Positions 56,001 through 64,000 of a stretch of 64,000 nucleotides of DNA are shown in pieces. The position numbers and the translations under genes were made by a program. The DNA is from Atrichornis clamosus (Eukaryota; Chordata; Aves; Passeriformes; Menuridae), in NCBI GenBank assembly GCA_013400975.1, contig WBMZ01012048.1, positions 33,081 to 97,080 on the forward strand, written 5' to 3'. The notes under the pieces are model-generated. The model worked only from the letters and a program-made list of their open reading frames with translations. It was not told the origin of the DNA and searched no databases. Every line of letters starts with the position of its first letter. Position 1 is the first letter of the stretch.

Positions 56001-58530
56001 TGTCTGCTTTTTGTCTTCCAGCATAGTTACAGGACAGGATGCAACTAGGTATGACTAGTTGCATTCAGAGCATGCTGATTATACGTTTATCTGTGATGAA
56101 AGTTAAATACAATGCAATGGCAAAAATACCGAATGCAAGGACAACCCATATGAACTGAATGCAGCCTTTATGTCAACAGTATCTCCCTCTCTCACTTATT
56201 TTTTAACTTACTGTACAGTTTTCTCTGTGTTCATAGGTTTCTTTTTATAGGACTTGATGTGAAATACCAACGGCCTTGCTTGGGCCATGGAGAAAGGCAT
56301 TTTCCCTATCCTCTAACAATGTTTTTATTACCTGTTCGCAGAGTCAAGGCATTTTGCTCCCACAAGAATTTTATTCAGGTTGTGCAACATATGCTTGCTC
56401 CCTGAATATGTCTCTGAGACTGAACAGACTCACCTAATATCAGTGATGCCAGGAGAGGCAGACGCAGTGCAGCAGGCAGCTGGGAACCTCCAGGATTTCA
56501 GAGGCCCAGTGCAATAGGATGCCTCCGGACTTGGCAGCCCCTGTGTAACAGTGGCCAGTATCAGCAGGCTGCTGCTATGTCACTTGAAGGGTGTGAGGGC
56601 TAACAAAGAAAGCAAAATAGCCAGAAGAAGGAAGCAGGGCAATACCTGCTAAACAGACAGGCACAGTAGCTTCCCCATCATCAGTCTATTATTTGCTAAT
56701 TAACAATTTGGAGCCTGGCAAGTATATGGAGTGACCTGGAGAAAGAGGCAGAAAAGTGAGGGTGTTTCCTGCAACACTGACCTACAGCTAATCTAAAAAC
56801 AAAGTCAAGTGTGCACAAATGCAGGACAAAGAGATGGAGTTGCCCCAAGATGAGATAAGGGCAAACAGATGATGTTCACCCAAATGGTATGGGAGTACAG
56901 GCTTGTAAGGAAAATTCTAAGCATGACCAACCACAGGCACAATACACCAGCAATTTTAAGGAACTCTGAAAAGAACAGTGCAGTGGATTTGCAGCAGCAG
57001 GCACTCTTCCTGTGTGTAAGACAAACATACAAAGGTCCACAGTGAGACATAAAGAAAGAGGAATGGAAAGGAGCTGCGGTGCTTACCCATGACACTGGCA
57101 TTCATCAAGGCAGTGAAGACAATGAGGATGTCAGGGAGCCCATCGCCATTCACATCACACAGTTCCAGTGGGGATAACACACCACCTGCAACAATTACAG
57201 AGAATCACTGCATGTCAAAAAGGCCACCCAGCTCATTTTTTACGCTGGGAAAGGAGGGCTGGCCCAGAAAAGAGACTTGTGGACAGAAAAGCCTCACAAA
57301 ATCTGCTACGGAACAACCAAAGGTAGGCAGCTCACACCACGGTAAGATCTTTCACTGCAGTGAAAAGCAGAAATGTAGCATCTGGGTCATAGAAAGAAAA
57401 AGGGAAAATGGAGGAGATAAAAGAAAAATATTTATGTTTCCCACTTCAATTCCTGAGGTGATGTGGGAGGCATGTATCTTATGAAAGGCTTAGATCTGGA
57501 AGCCAGGAGCAAAAAGCAAGGACAGAGAGACATATCTAGACCTGGCAGAAATTATTTCACAAACCACTGCTACTTTACTGCAGAAGCCAGAATGAGAGAA
57601 ACTTTAGAAATGTTACTAGTGGCTCGTACAGGATAACAAAAGATCTCAAACGTTGATTTATGGATTCAAGCAGGACAAAAAGACAATGAAATAAGGTTAG
57701 TTAAGCTCTTTAGAAGACACAGAGACTTCTATCCCTCTCCTCTTGAACACAACCACGTATTTCAGCCTGGAGGTACTGGTAAAGTCCAGGTTGTAGAAAG
57801 GGAGGTACTATATTTTAAAGTGGGCTGAGCCATCTCCATCTGGAACAGTGCACACCATCCAGACAAAAAGGCAGGATGGAAGAGTCATCAAAATAATTTT
57901 TGGTGTAGGCAGAAACAAAATTTTGTGGCACTGTTATCTACTGATGCCAGATTTCACAGGCCTCAGCTTGAAGAGTGAGCAGGACACAGCCACCTGTCTA
58001 TTATCTCGGAGCATCTGTAGTGGTGAGGAAGGGTCTGTGCTCTGACCTGGCTCTCCCAGATAGGTCTCTCCCACCGATGCCCAGCCTGGGAGCTGCCACC
58101 TCCCCCATGCCAGATGCTGTTCCTGGGGCTTTCTCACCTGCTCCCTGACCTAGGTTGCGGTTCCAGGTGTTATGCAAGTCTCTAGGGGGACAGGGAATTA
58201 GAAATGCGCACACCAACACAAGAATCATCGAGATCACCACAGTGAGCAAAAAGATCGCTGTGCGCAGGTATGGCATGAGGGAGGGAGCAGCCTTCTGCTC
58301 TGAACTCCCAGCCGTCTCTGCAGGATAACCCTCGGGCGCGCTCTCTGACGTGTGCTGCTTTGTCATCCCAACCTCCACATCAGAATCAGGGTCCTGTATC
58401 TCTTCAGGGGGACTCTTCCCGTTCTTGACCCCCCCGTTCTTCTGGATGTTGAGTACAAGATCATCTTCACTTTCATCACTGTCAGCCTGAGTGAGGGGAT
58501 CATATTCCCCAAGGTCTGGGCTCTTCTTTC
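43759..58530 (-). CDS. FAM234B: FAM234B (KIAA1467), type II membrane protein with beta-propeller-like ectodomain; initiating exon not in view
   Basis: Eleven minus-strand exons (58530-58138, 57185-57087, 54809-54621, 51967-51837, 51161-51014, 50670-50529, 49894-49751, 46336-46255, 46024-45869, 45267-45150, 44009-43759) join with consistent phase to 616 residues and a TAA stop; human, as remembered, is about 622. The N-terminal part is acidic and cytosolic ([20 protein letters not shown]), then comes one membrane helix (about residues 92-112 of the visible part) and a large lumenal or extracellular domain. The ectodomain has FG-GAP-like loops DVNGDGLPD and DVDGDGIRD, recurring PQQ/propeller-like strands ending G..(L/V/I)W ([25 protein letters not shown]) and several N-glycosylation sequons (NAS, NGS, NLS, NCS, NIS, NAT). 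Molecular function is not established in the family. Assignment rests on colinear similarity to remembered human FAM234B and convergent synteny with GSG1. Confidence 0.94.
45150..45267 (-). CDS. FAM234B: FAM234B exon ([18 protein letters not shown])
   Basis: This exon is 118 bases, acceptor CATTCCAACAG, donor GCAG|GTGAGT. It encodes [19 protein letters not shown] and an NAT sequon, phase 0 in and phase 1 out. Confidence 0.9.
45869..46024 (-). CDS. FAM234B: FAM234B exon ([13 protein letters not shown] to [12 protein letters not shown])
   Basis: This exon is 156 bases, phase 0 at both ends, acceptor CTGCCTTGAG, donor TTTG|GTGAGC. It encodes a PQQ-like strand [18 protein letters not shown] and the conserved [12 protein letters not shown] block. 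Confidence 0.92.
46255..46336 (-). CDS. FAM234B: FAM234B exon (82 bases, [15 protein letters not shown])
   Basis: This short exon lies between TTTACAG and GTAAAAC and is found by phase and homology only. It encodes [20 protein letters not shown] and TGDGNKK. The junction with the neighbouring exons restores the family order. Confidence 0.88.
47030..47600 (-). mobile_element. Ancient CR1/L3-like LINE in FAM234B intron
   Basis: On the plus strand, in order, are landmarks of the reverse complement of an old amniote CR1 3' region: TTTCACCCAATTAATCAAGT, TTCTAATGATTAATTTCACC, CACTTGTTCTTGCTATG, CTCACCTCTCAGGATTCTC and GCATTTTTTCTAGACC. Many small gaps separate them, indicating great age. Confidence 0.75.
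48440..48650 (+). mobile_element. CR1 LINE 3' fragment in FAM234B intron
   Basis: The sense-strand CR1 tail is recognisable: AAATCTCCATCCTTGGAGAT, then GAGCAGGTAGGTGGGATTAG, then CCTCCCAACCTCAACCAT. The final octamer repeats are missing. It lies antisense to FAM234B in the 46337-49750 intron. Confidence 0.85.
49751..49894 (-). CDS. FAM234B: FAM234B exon ([19 protein letters not shown])
   Basis: This exon is 144 bases, acceptor GTCCCAG, donor AGCAG|GTTATT (a weaker +4/+5 match). It encodes [20 protein letters not shown] and [20 protein letters not shown]. Confidence 0.93.
50529..50670 (-). CDS. FAM234B: FAM234B exon ([11 protein letters not shown] to NLSELIDIY)
   Basis: This exon is 142 bases, acceptor CCTGGCAG, donor TACAG|GTAGAA. 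It encodes [17 protein letters not shown] and [20 protein letters not shown], highly similar to remembered human protein. Confidence 0.93.
51014..51161 (-). CDS. FAM234B: FAM234B exon ([13 protein letters not shown] to ILFGFG)
   Basis: This exon is 148 bases, acceptor TTTTTGCAG, donor TTTTG|GTAAGA. It encodes [30 protein letters not shown] and the conserved [10 protein letters not shown] strand. Confidence 0.93.
51837..51967 (-). CDS. FAM234B: FAM234B exon with second Ca-loop-like motif
   Basis: This exon is 131 bases between CCTGCAG and GTACAGC. It encodes [19 protein letters not shown] and [17 protein letters not shown]. The DVDGDGIRD loop is a full FG-GAP-type calcium loop. Confidence 0.93.
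53150..53720 (+). mobile_element. LTR-like sequence of an endogenous retroelement in a FAM234B intron, antisense to the gene
   Basis: The segment has a TATA box (TATAAAAGG, 53397-53405) followed 222 bases later by AATAAA (53627-53632) and a GT-rich stretch, the order expected of U3-R-U5. A possible left end (TGTGGTGAAATCG) abuts the assembly gap. No coding region, primer site or target-site duplication was found, so it would be a solo LTR. Its orientation puts its poly(A) signal antisense to FAM234B. Boundaries are approximate. Confidence 0.45.
53166..53194. other. Assembly gap (29 N)
   Basis: Undetermined bases interrupt the intron at the putative left end of the LTR-like sequence, as is common when a repeat blocks assembly. 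The true missing length is unknown. Any frame across it is meaningless. Confidence 0.98.
54621..54809 (-). CDS. FAM234B: FAM234B exon, propeller blade with SGMNGSTLW
   Basis: This exon is 189 bases, acceptor CTTCTAG, donor ACAG|GTAGAG. It encodes [19 protein letters not shown] and [18 protein letters not shown], matching the family in order. Confidence 0.93.
54810..57086 (-). other. FAM234B: FAM234B intron, no recognised feature
   Basis: GT-AG intron of 2277 bases. It is AT-rich, and I see no repeat or RNA gene I can name. Confidence 0.8.
57087..57185 (-). CDS. FAM234B: FAM234B exon with first Ca-loop-like motif
   Basis: This exon is 99 bases between TTGTTGCAG and GTAAGC. It encodes [20 protein letters not shown], a D-x-D/N-G-D-G-x-x-D loop as in FG-GAP propeller blades, and an NAS sequon. 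Confidence 0.92.
57186..58137 (-). other. FAM234B: FAM234B intron, no recognised feature
   Basis: GT-AG intron of 952 bases between the membrane-anchor exon and the first propeller exon. Confidence 0.85.
58138..58530 (-). CDS. FAM234B: FAM234B exon: cytosolic acidic region, membrane anchor
   Basis: This exon is bounded by a strong acceptor (pyrimidine tract ending TTTTTTCTCAG) and donor GCAG|GTGAGA. It is 393 bases and starts by completing a split Gly codon. It encodes [20 protein letters not shown], the helix [20 protein letters not shown] and the [12 protein letters not shown] juxtamembrane motif. The in-frame stretch extending upstream to 58654 is intronic. No acceptable start lies in this exon, so the initiating exon is upstream. 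Confidence 0.94.
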
Positions 58531-58758
58531 CTGAGAAAAAAGATGGAGAAAGACAAGAAAGCATGAGTTCCTCACTTTTGCAGGATCTCAATGGAGAAAA
58601 GGCTGCAGAGAAGAGTGACACAGAAGGGACGACACAGCAGTGTGCATTTTGCATGGATCCAAGTGAGAAGTGTGAGAGAAATCACAGGATCTCTCTATAT
58701 TTCAGAGTAGTAGCTGCAGGAAAAAAGACGCTGACCGTTTCTTTCCCTTAGATAAAGG

Positions 58759-58806
58759 TGTGTATGTGTATACATATATATATACATGTATGTATATGTA
58801 TATATG
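58759..58806. repeat. (TA/TG)n microsatellite in FAM234B intron 1
   Basis: Interrupted TATGTGTATACATATATATA-type repeat, about 230 bases upstream of the membrane-anchor exon. Confidence 0.85.
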
Positions 58807-61054
58807 GAATTCATGACTGATTTAATCCTAATACTTTCTTGATTGGTAATGAGATACATGAAGTCTCCTGGAAGAGGAGGGGAAAGTGATTTTCCCCTTT
58901 TGGGCCAGTAACATGCTGATGTCTGGAGGGATCAGGCTGCCCCTCTAAGACACCACCTTATCTGAATGGCTCAGCTCTCGGGGAGGGAATGCTCCAGCCC
59001 CTGCAGTAGGCAACCACAGTGTGTCGGCTCTGTTCCTGCTCTCACCAGAGCCAACACCCTGTGCTTGGCCTGGCCAAGATAGATAACTTGGTACTGATCC
59101 CTTCAGGTGGTGGTACAGGAAAGTAGCTTAGCTTTAGGTGTCTCCTCCACAGATTCCCGGCACAAAGACGACATCTCCCCCAAGCCCTAGACAGCCGCAG
59201 GGAGTGTGGCGAGGGCAGGTGTAGAGGTCGGTCATACATACTGGCATAAGCCCAGCACCATCTGTTTATGGGGACAGGAAAGGTCACACAGACTCACTGC
59301 CCTGAGCTACGAGTGGAGGGTCACGTCTCAGGGAGCTGCCCTGCGCCACAAGGCTGGGCACAGAGCCATGGCCGCTGCTCCAGTGATTGCAGAATCTCAG
59401 TCTGTTTCTCTCTCTCTCTTCAGTTCCAAGGTGGGACTTTGCTATCCCAGGTATTTCCCTTTGCTTAAAGCTGATCTGAGACAGGAACTAGCTAGTGCCC
59501 GAAGATTCCTGAAGTGATACATGCAAGGCATAACTAATAAGCAAAACAAGCAAGCTCTAACCCCTCTCAGACACTAAAATGATGGCAAGGCTTTACAAAG
59601 CGGAAATTTAAGGGCTTTCATGATTATTCTTCCTGAATAAAATAATATACCTTTCTTCTGGTTTTCCTGTTAAAGACAGACTCAAGTTACAGACGTACTG
59701 TAGTATCTAGTTAGTGCAACACACCTATTTTGCATAATCTAGAGTGCATTTTCAGCACGTGCATCTCATTTCTTTCCCATCTCTCACTCCACAAAAGGAC
59801 CTTCACTTGCCCTTCCTGTACCACTTATAAATGGTATTCAGCATCATTTTTAGGATTTCAGAAAAACTTTCAATCTCATTAAAAGCCAAACGCCCCATAC
59901 TGAATGGAACACCTAGGACAACCTACCTTCACTGAACAGAAGGAAATAAAAATATCCAACAAGTTCACGTATCTAAGTCAGACTCTTCCTTTTGGAACTA
60001 GGGGCTTCTACAAAACACTCACGTCAAAACAATCTGGTGCACAAATACACTCCAGAAAGCAGTTCCTTGTGGAGGCAGCGCATCCAGCCAAAAGATACTG
60101 CATTCCTATGGGTCAGTCTGGTGTATCTCTGTGACACATTGCATTGTTTCACGTACGTCTGCTTTAAACATGTGTTCAAAGTGTGGGCTTTTCAGGAAGT
60201 CTTGATATTTTTGGCTCCATCCTGTGAGTGCACAGTAGGCCACTGAACTTGGTGGCATACAGCTCTCTGCTCAGATTGGCGTAAATTTTGCAGGTGTCTA
60301 TACAGTAGGTTGTGCTGATAAGTGACTGAAAGACTACTCAGTGAAAACAAAACATTCCAGAGAGGTCTCCCTGCCAGAGTGTTTGCAGCTTCTCACTACA
60401 GACCCAGATGTGCCAGTTCAATGTGCCAGATGTGCCAGGTCAGAATGGTATGAAAAACAAATGTGGCTGGCACAAGACTAAACGGTATTTAGCCCAGGAA
60501 GTCAAAGTCGGACACTTATGTTAACTAGACTGCTCCCAGTTTTGGCAACTGGTGAGCTTTGAGTAAAACAACTTGTTTAATTATTTTAATTTCAGACAGT
60601 CAACCAGAAGACTGGAATCTGCTGTTCATCCTTGGAGCTACTAAAAGCATTGGTATCAATGAAATTTATCTGGAACATCTTTCTGGATCTTCAGGAGACA
60701 GAAAGGACCTCAAACCTATGGCTCACCCACTTCTTGAACTGGCAGGGACTATGATGCTGGCAACATCGACAGTGGTGTCAACCATAGACAATCTCTAATA
60801 GGAACACCTGCCCTACTGAGAACCACTGATCACTGGATAGAAAACAGCTACTACACAGTACTGACAGCTTTTGATGAGAAAGAATCTACTGAATTATAGG
60901 AGAGCTACAAAGCAGAGATCTGCTCAGTCTTAATTCATGTCTAAGCTTGACTAGGAATCAGAAACTGGCACTCCTTCACCCTATCTTTCCTCAAAAGGTT
61001 ATCACCCACAAGGCACAGACACTCAGTAAACTCAAGCATAAAATGCCCTGCTGA

Positions 61055-61070
61055 TTTTTTTTTTTTTTTT
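61055..61070. repeat. Poly(T) tract, 16 bases
   Basis: Uninterrupted T run in the first visible FAM234B intron. Confidence 0.8.
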
Positions 61071-63014
61071 AAGTCAAGAGGAGGGAAGATACTGGCCTTT
61101 AACAATGGCTGTTGGAGCACTCATCTAGCACATGTAAAACCCAATTGTGTATCTAATCTCAGAGGATTCCAACACTTATCTCCCACTGTTCAGAGAGAAC
61201 CTCAATCAATCTGTAGGTGTTTTCAGAATGTGTCTGGAGAGCTCAAGCTCAGCCTCCCAAGGCTGTTCTGTGGTGCAGAGAAGATGTAACTCATGATTCA
61301 CCTGGTGGGAGACAGACCAGAAGGAACATGACTCTTCATGTGCGTTTTAGGTCACTTGCTGTGGGAAGAAGGGACAACACAACTGGCTTGTGCTAATCAC
61401 TCCCAGATTATTTTTCAGCAGAAAAGCATGAACATAAAAACCAATAAAGAATGTGTGAAAACAGAGGCAGTCTCACATCATTTAGAGAATGCTGATTTAT
61501 TTATAATTGCTCCAGAAGTCAAATTCTTTCCTTTCTGGTCAACAAGGCTCAGCTGGGGGAGAACAGTTTGTCCATCAATAGAAAGCTAAAACTACCTCTG
61601 TTGCAAGCAATCAGCTGTCAGGAAATACGTGCAGTTTTAAGTTTTCCATCATGAAGTAGAAATGTTAAGATCCGAGCTGGCCTCTTGGTCAAACTCTCAC
61701 CATATCTCCTGAAATGATAACCACTGTGTAGCCTTCATGATAAATTAATCTCTGTACTAAAGCAAGCAGCAGTTCTGTGGCCTTATGCAGGTACCAGTGT
61801 ATATAAACCTTTACAGGTATGCAATTAGTATCAGCTAAGTCCGTTTCCCTACTGCTCTGTGTTCCATCCCTCCCACAGGTATAGTAAACAAAGCGTCTTC
61901 TGTTCTGACCTGCTCTAAACTGTATTCCATTTTTTCCATGGCATTAGTGATAAAACAGAGGTTCCCATTCAGTGGCCTGTGGTTACAAGCAGAGGAAGTT
62001 GCTTGTGATCTGTGGCTAAGTTACTGGTCACATCACCCTGGAATTTAATTTTTTTTTTCAGCCCCTGGAAGAAAAAGCAAATACTGAAGATGGAGATTTT
62101 CAACAGCAGAACAGAGGGAAAATGCCCCAAACTTATCGAGTTTCAAGGGCAGTAGGTCTCTAAACTGCACTTTATTACTTTGAAAATCCCCTGTGTATTT
62201 GCCAAACACTATTTTTGCATAGGCAGCTCTTGCAACTATTGCAATAGAAGAATGTGACCTCTCAATGAAGAATAGATGATCATCGTGTGATCCTGATCTG
62301 GAAAGAAGGCACCTGTGAGTTGATCTGTGTTGAAATGAGATCCTAGTCATAATCAAATACTCATTTCTAGCACTGATGGCTTGAAAGATATTGATTGCAA
62401 TCTTTTTTTTTTTTTCTGATTTTGACTTATTGGAAAGGCTTTTCTTTGCATTCACTTGGATAGATTTTGGACTTCAGAAGAGTGCAATTTTCAGTGCATT
62501 ATTCCAATGATGATATACTGGTTCCAGTATCCGTTGTACTCACTTCATGTTCTGTTTATTTTTCTGGCAGTTGGCAGGCACCAGTCACTGGGTACTGCAG
62601 ACATATCTCTAAGCCCATGGAGAGATAAGTCGCCACACACTGATTTTTAATTAATTTAATGAAATGTAGCAGGAAAAACATATAGCAGCAGGCATTCTGC
62701 TTTCTCATTGCTGTTGGAAACTGCATTTTTCAGAACTAAACACACAAGAAAGATAGGATTTCTGCAATTTAATCTAAGGATTGATGCAATAACTGTTTTC
62801 TTAACTGCAGTTGCAAAGCCTGTTATGATGTCTTCCAAATCAGCGTCTCCTAATAGCAGATATCAAACAGATCATGCTGGTTCCAGAGGTCCCAGATGAG
62901 ATCCATACTTGCACAGTTCCCCAGTGGTCACACTTTAATGTGCAACTTACACCTGCCGGTTTGCACTCTTCCTAAACAGACTTCATGTAAAATGTATTCC
63001 TTCCCATTTAGACA

Positions 63015-63017
<3 letters not shown>

Positions 63018-63046
<29 letters not shown>
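63018..63046. repeat. (AT)n microsatellite, about 14 units
   Basis: Perfect dinucleotide array about 650 bases from the CpG-rich segment. Confidence 0.92.
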
Positions 63047-63050
<4 letters not shown>

Positions 63051-63689
63051 CAGGAAGGGACTAATTTGCAAACAAAATTTCTTTGAATGAGATCTAACAG
63101 GCACCACAGAAACTAAAAGTAATGACTCCTGGTAAGGGTTATGAAAAGGTGGCAGGAAGGTCCTTGAAGACATTACTTTGACCTTCATGGACCAATGGAG
63201 GAACAAAGTACGACCTGTTCACTGAGTGCAGCTTCACAGACTGGGGCAGTGCAGGACCACAGTGGTGTGCAGTGCCAGTAAGGAGCCCTCCCCTAGCAGT
63301 GGCACAGCTGGGCCCTGTCTCTGCCCCAGGGCTGTCCCAAAGGCAAGACACGGTTAGTAAGAGCAATGAGACACTTTTCCATTGAAGTTAATGTAGCCAG
63401 GTGCATTGGCACCGTCTCCAGTACATACAACAGAAACTAGCACACTTCCAAGATCTGGTTTGGCAAGGTATTTTAATTCCCTTTTAATCTCCTTACTGAA
63501 GGAATGACTGTTGGACTGCTGCTCACCGCACACAATAGCACCTTATGCTTGAATATCCTTTCATCTCGCTGAAGATCTCTGGCTGGAAGGTGCAGAGGAG
63601 TCAGGCAGGCTTTAAACTTTTACCTGGGTAATTGCAGTGGCACTTACCTAACTCCTGGCCTGGCTTCTGTGGCTAAAACCCGGCAGGAG

Positions 63690-64000
63690 CGGATCTGAGA
63701 GGGTCTGCGCTTTCTTTCCACCCGCGCAGTCCCCTCAAAGGGCCGCGGCCCAGACCCTCTCCGCCAGACACTCCGCCACTCTCGGGGCCCCGAAGCGCTG
63801 ACCTGGTCCCTGTCCTTCCCTCGGCCGCGGGCCTCGCGGGGGGCCCGCCGCCTCCCCTCACCACCTGGCCCCGGGCCTCACCCCACATCGCCACATCACT
63901 ATGGCAACGCGCCCCGCCGCCCTCGGGCAGCGGCACCCGCGCCTCCCGCCGTCGGGCGCTGCTCCTGACGCGGCCGCCCCGGCCCTGCCCTGCCCGGCCC
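63690..64000 (-). promoter_or_regulatory. CpG-rich segment, likely FAM234B promoter/5' region (continues past window edge)
   Basis: GC content and CpG density jump sharply from about 63690 to the end, unlike the rest of the window. The position just upstream of minus-strand FAM234B fits its promoter or first exon. I could not find a start codon joined in phase to the 58530 exon here, so exon 1 may be just outside. An RFX X-box-like sequence lies at 63895-63908. Confidence 0.7.

Larger units (their letters stand above)
58531..63689 (-). other. FAM234B: Presumed first intron of FAM234B
   Basis: More than 5 kb between the first visible coding exon and the CpG-rich edge. It holds microsatellites at 58759 and 63018, a poly(T) at 61055, and open frames at 60559-60798 (+) and 62045-62455 (-) that I cannot assign. 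A donor-like GGAGTTAG|GTAAGTGCC lies at about 63649 (-), but the sequence before it has an in-frame stop, so it could only end an untranslated exon. Confidence 0.6.

Noticed and set aside
58531..58654. In-frame N-terminal extension of the FAM234B membrane-anchor exon
   Set aside because: A strong acceptor sits at 58530 and the extension is pyrimidine-rich intron sequence without family similarity.
60559..60798. 79-codon plus-strand frame preceded by a TTTCAG acceptor-like site
   Set aside because: There is no matching donor or partner exon. It is antisense to a FAM234B intron, with no recognised similarity.
62045..62455. 136-codon minus-strand open frame in FAM234B intron 1
   Set aside because: It is considered as a missing exon or gene, but it starts and ends in T/A runs, matches no family I know and does not join in phase to the 58530 exon.
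63673..63936. 87-codon minus-strand frame in the CpG-rich segment as FAM234B exon 1
   Set aside because: The Gly/Arg/Pro-rich translation is typical of CpG islands and has no phase-1 donor giving the expected N-terminus.

Overview
The window is a vertebrate nuclear locus, almost certainly from a bird. Genes are split by GT-AG introns. There is no operon structure, CRISPR array, phage, insertion sequence or rRNA/tRNA gene. The interspersed repeats are overwhelmingly CR1 LINEs, from a fairly young copy at about 18.6 kb to very decayed copies resembling older amniote CR1/L3-like families. One CpG-rich segment sits at the extreme right edge.

Layout. (1) From 1 to about 33.8 kb is a gene desert. 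I find no gene I can defend, only CR1 remnants, a possible CORE-SINE/MIR-like fragment, short tandem repeats and one unexplained exon-like open segment on the minus strand at 16248-16406. From remembered human synteny this is the GSG1 side facing EMP1. (2) From 33795 to 40535 on the plus strand is GSG1, a four-pass claudin/PMP22-superfamily membrane protein. Its five coding exons join in phase to 314 residues. (3) From 43759 to 58530 on the minus strand is FAM234B (KIAA1467), a type II membrane protein with a beta-propeller-like ectodomain. Eleven coding exons join in phase to 616 residues plus stop. Its initiating exon is not visible and probably lies in or beyond the CpG-rich segment at 63690-64000. 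The large intron at 51968-54620 holds an antisense LTR-like sequence and a 29-base assembly gap.

The two genes converge tail to tail, with predicted poly(A) signals only about 0.3 kb apart (41024 for GSG1, 41355 and 41412 for FAM234B). This matches the human 12p13.1 arrangement as I remember it, and nothing here suggests they work in one pathway. The most unusual local feature is a decayed, frameshifted partial copy of the last FAM234B exon about 1 kb downstream, inside the predicted 3' UTR of the same gene. I found no convincing new biological system. The leads worth checking are the duplicated exon, the strong splice donor close to the FAM234B stop, the exon-like segment at 16.3 kb and a 22-base exact repeat 7.2 kb apart.
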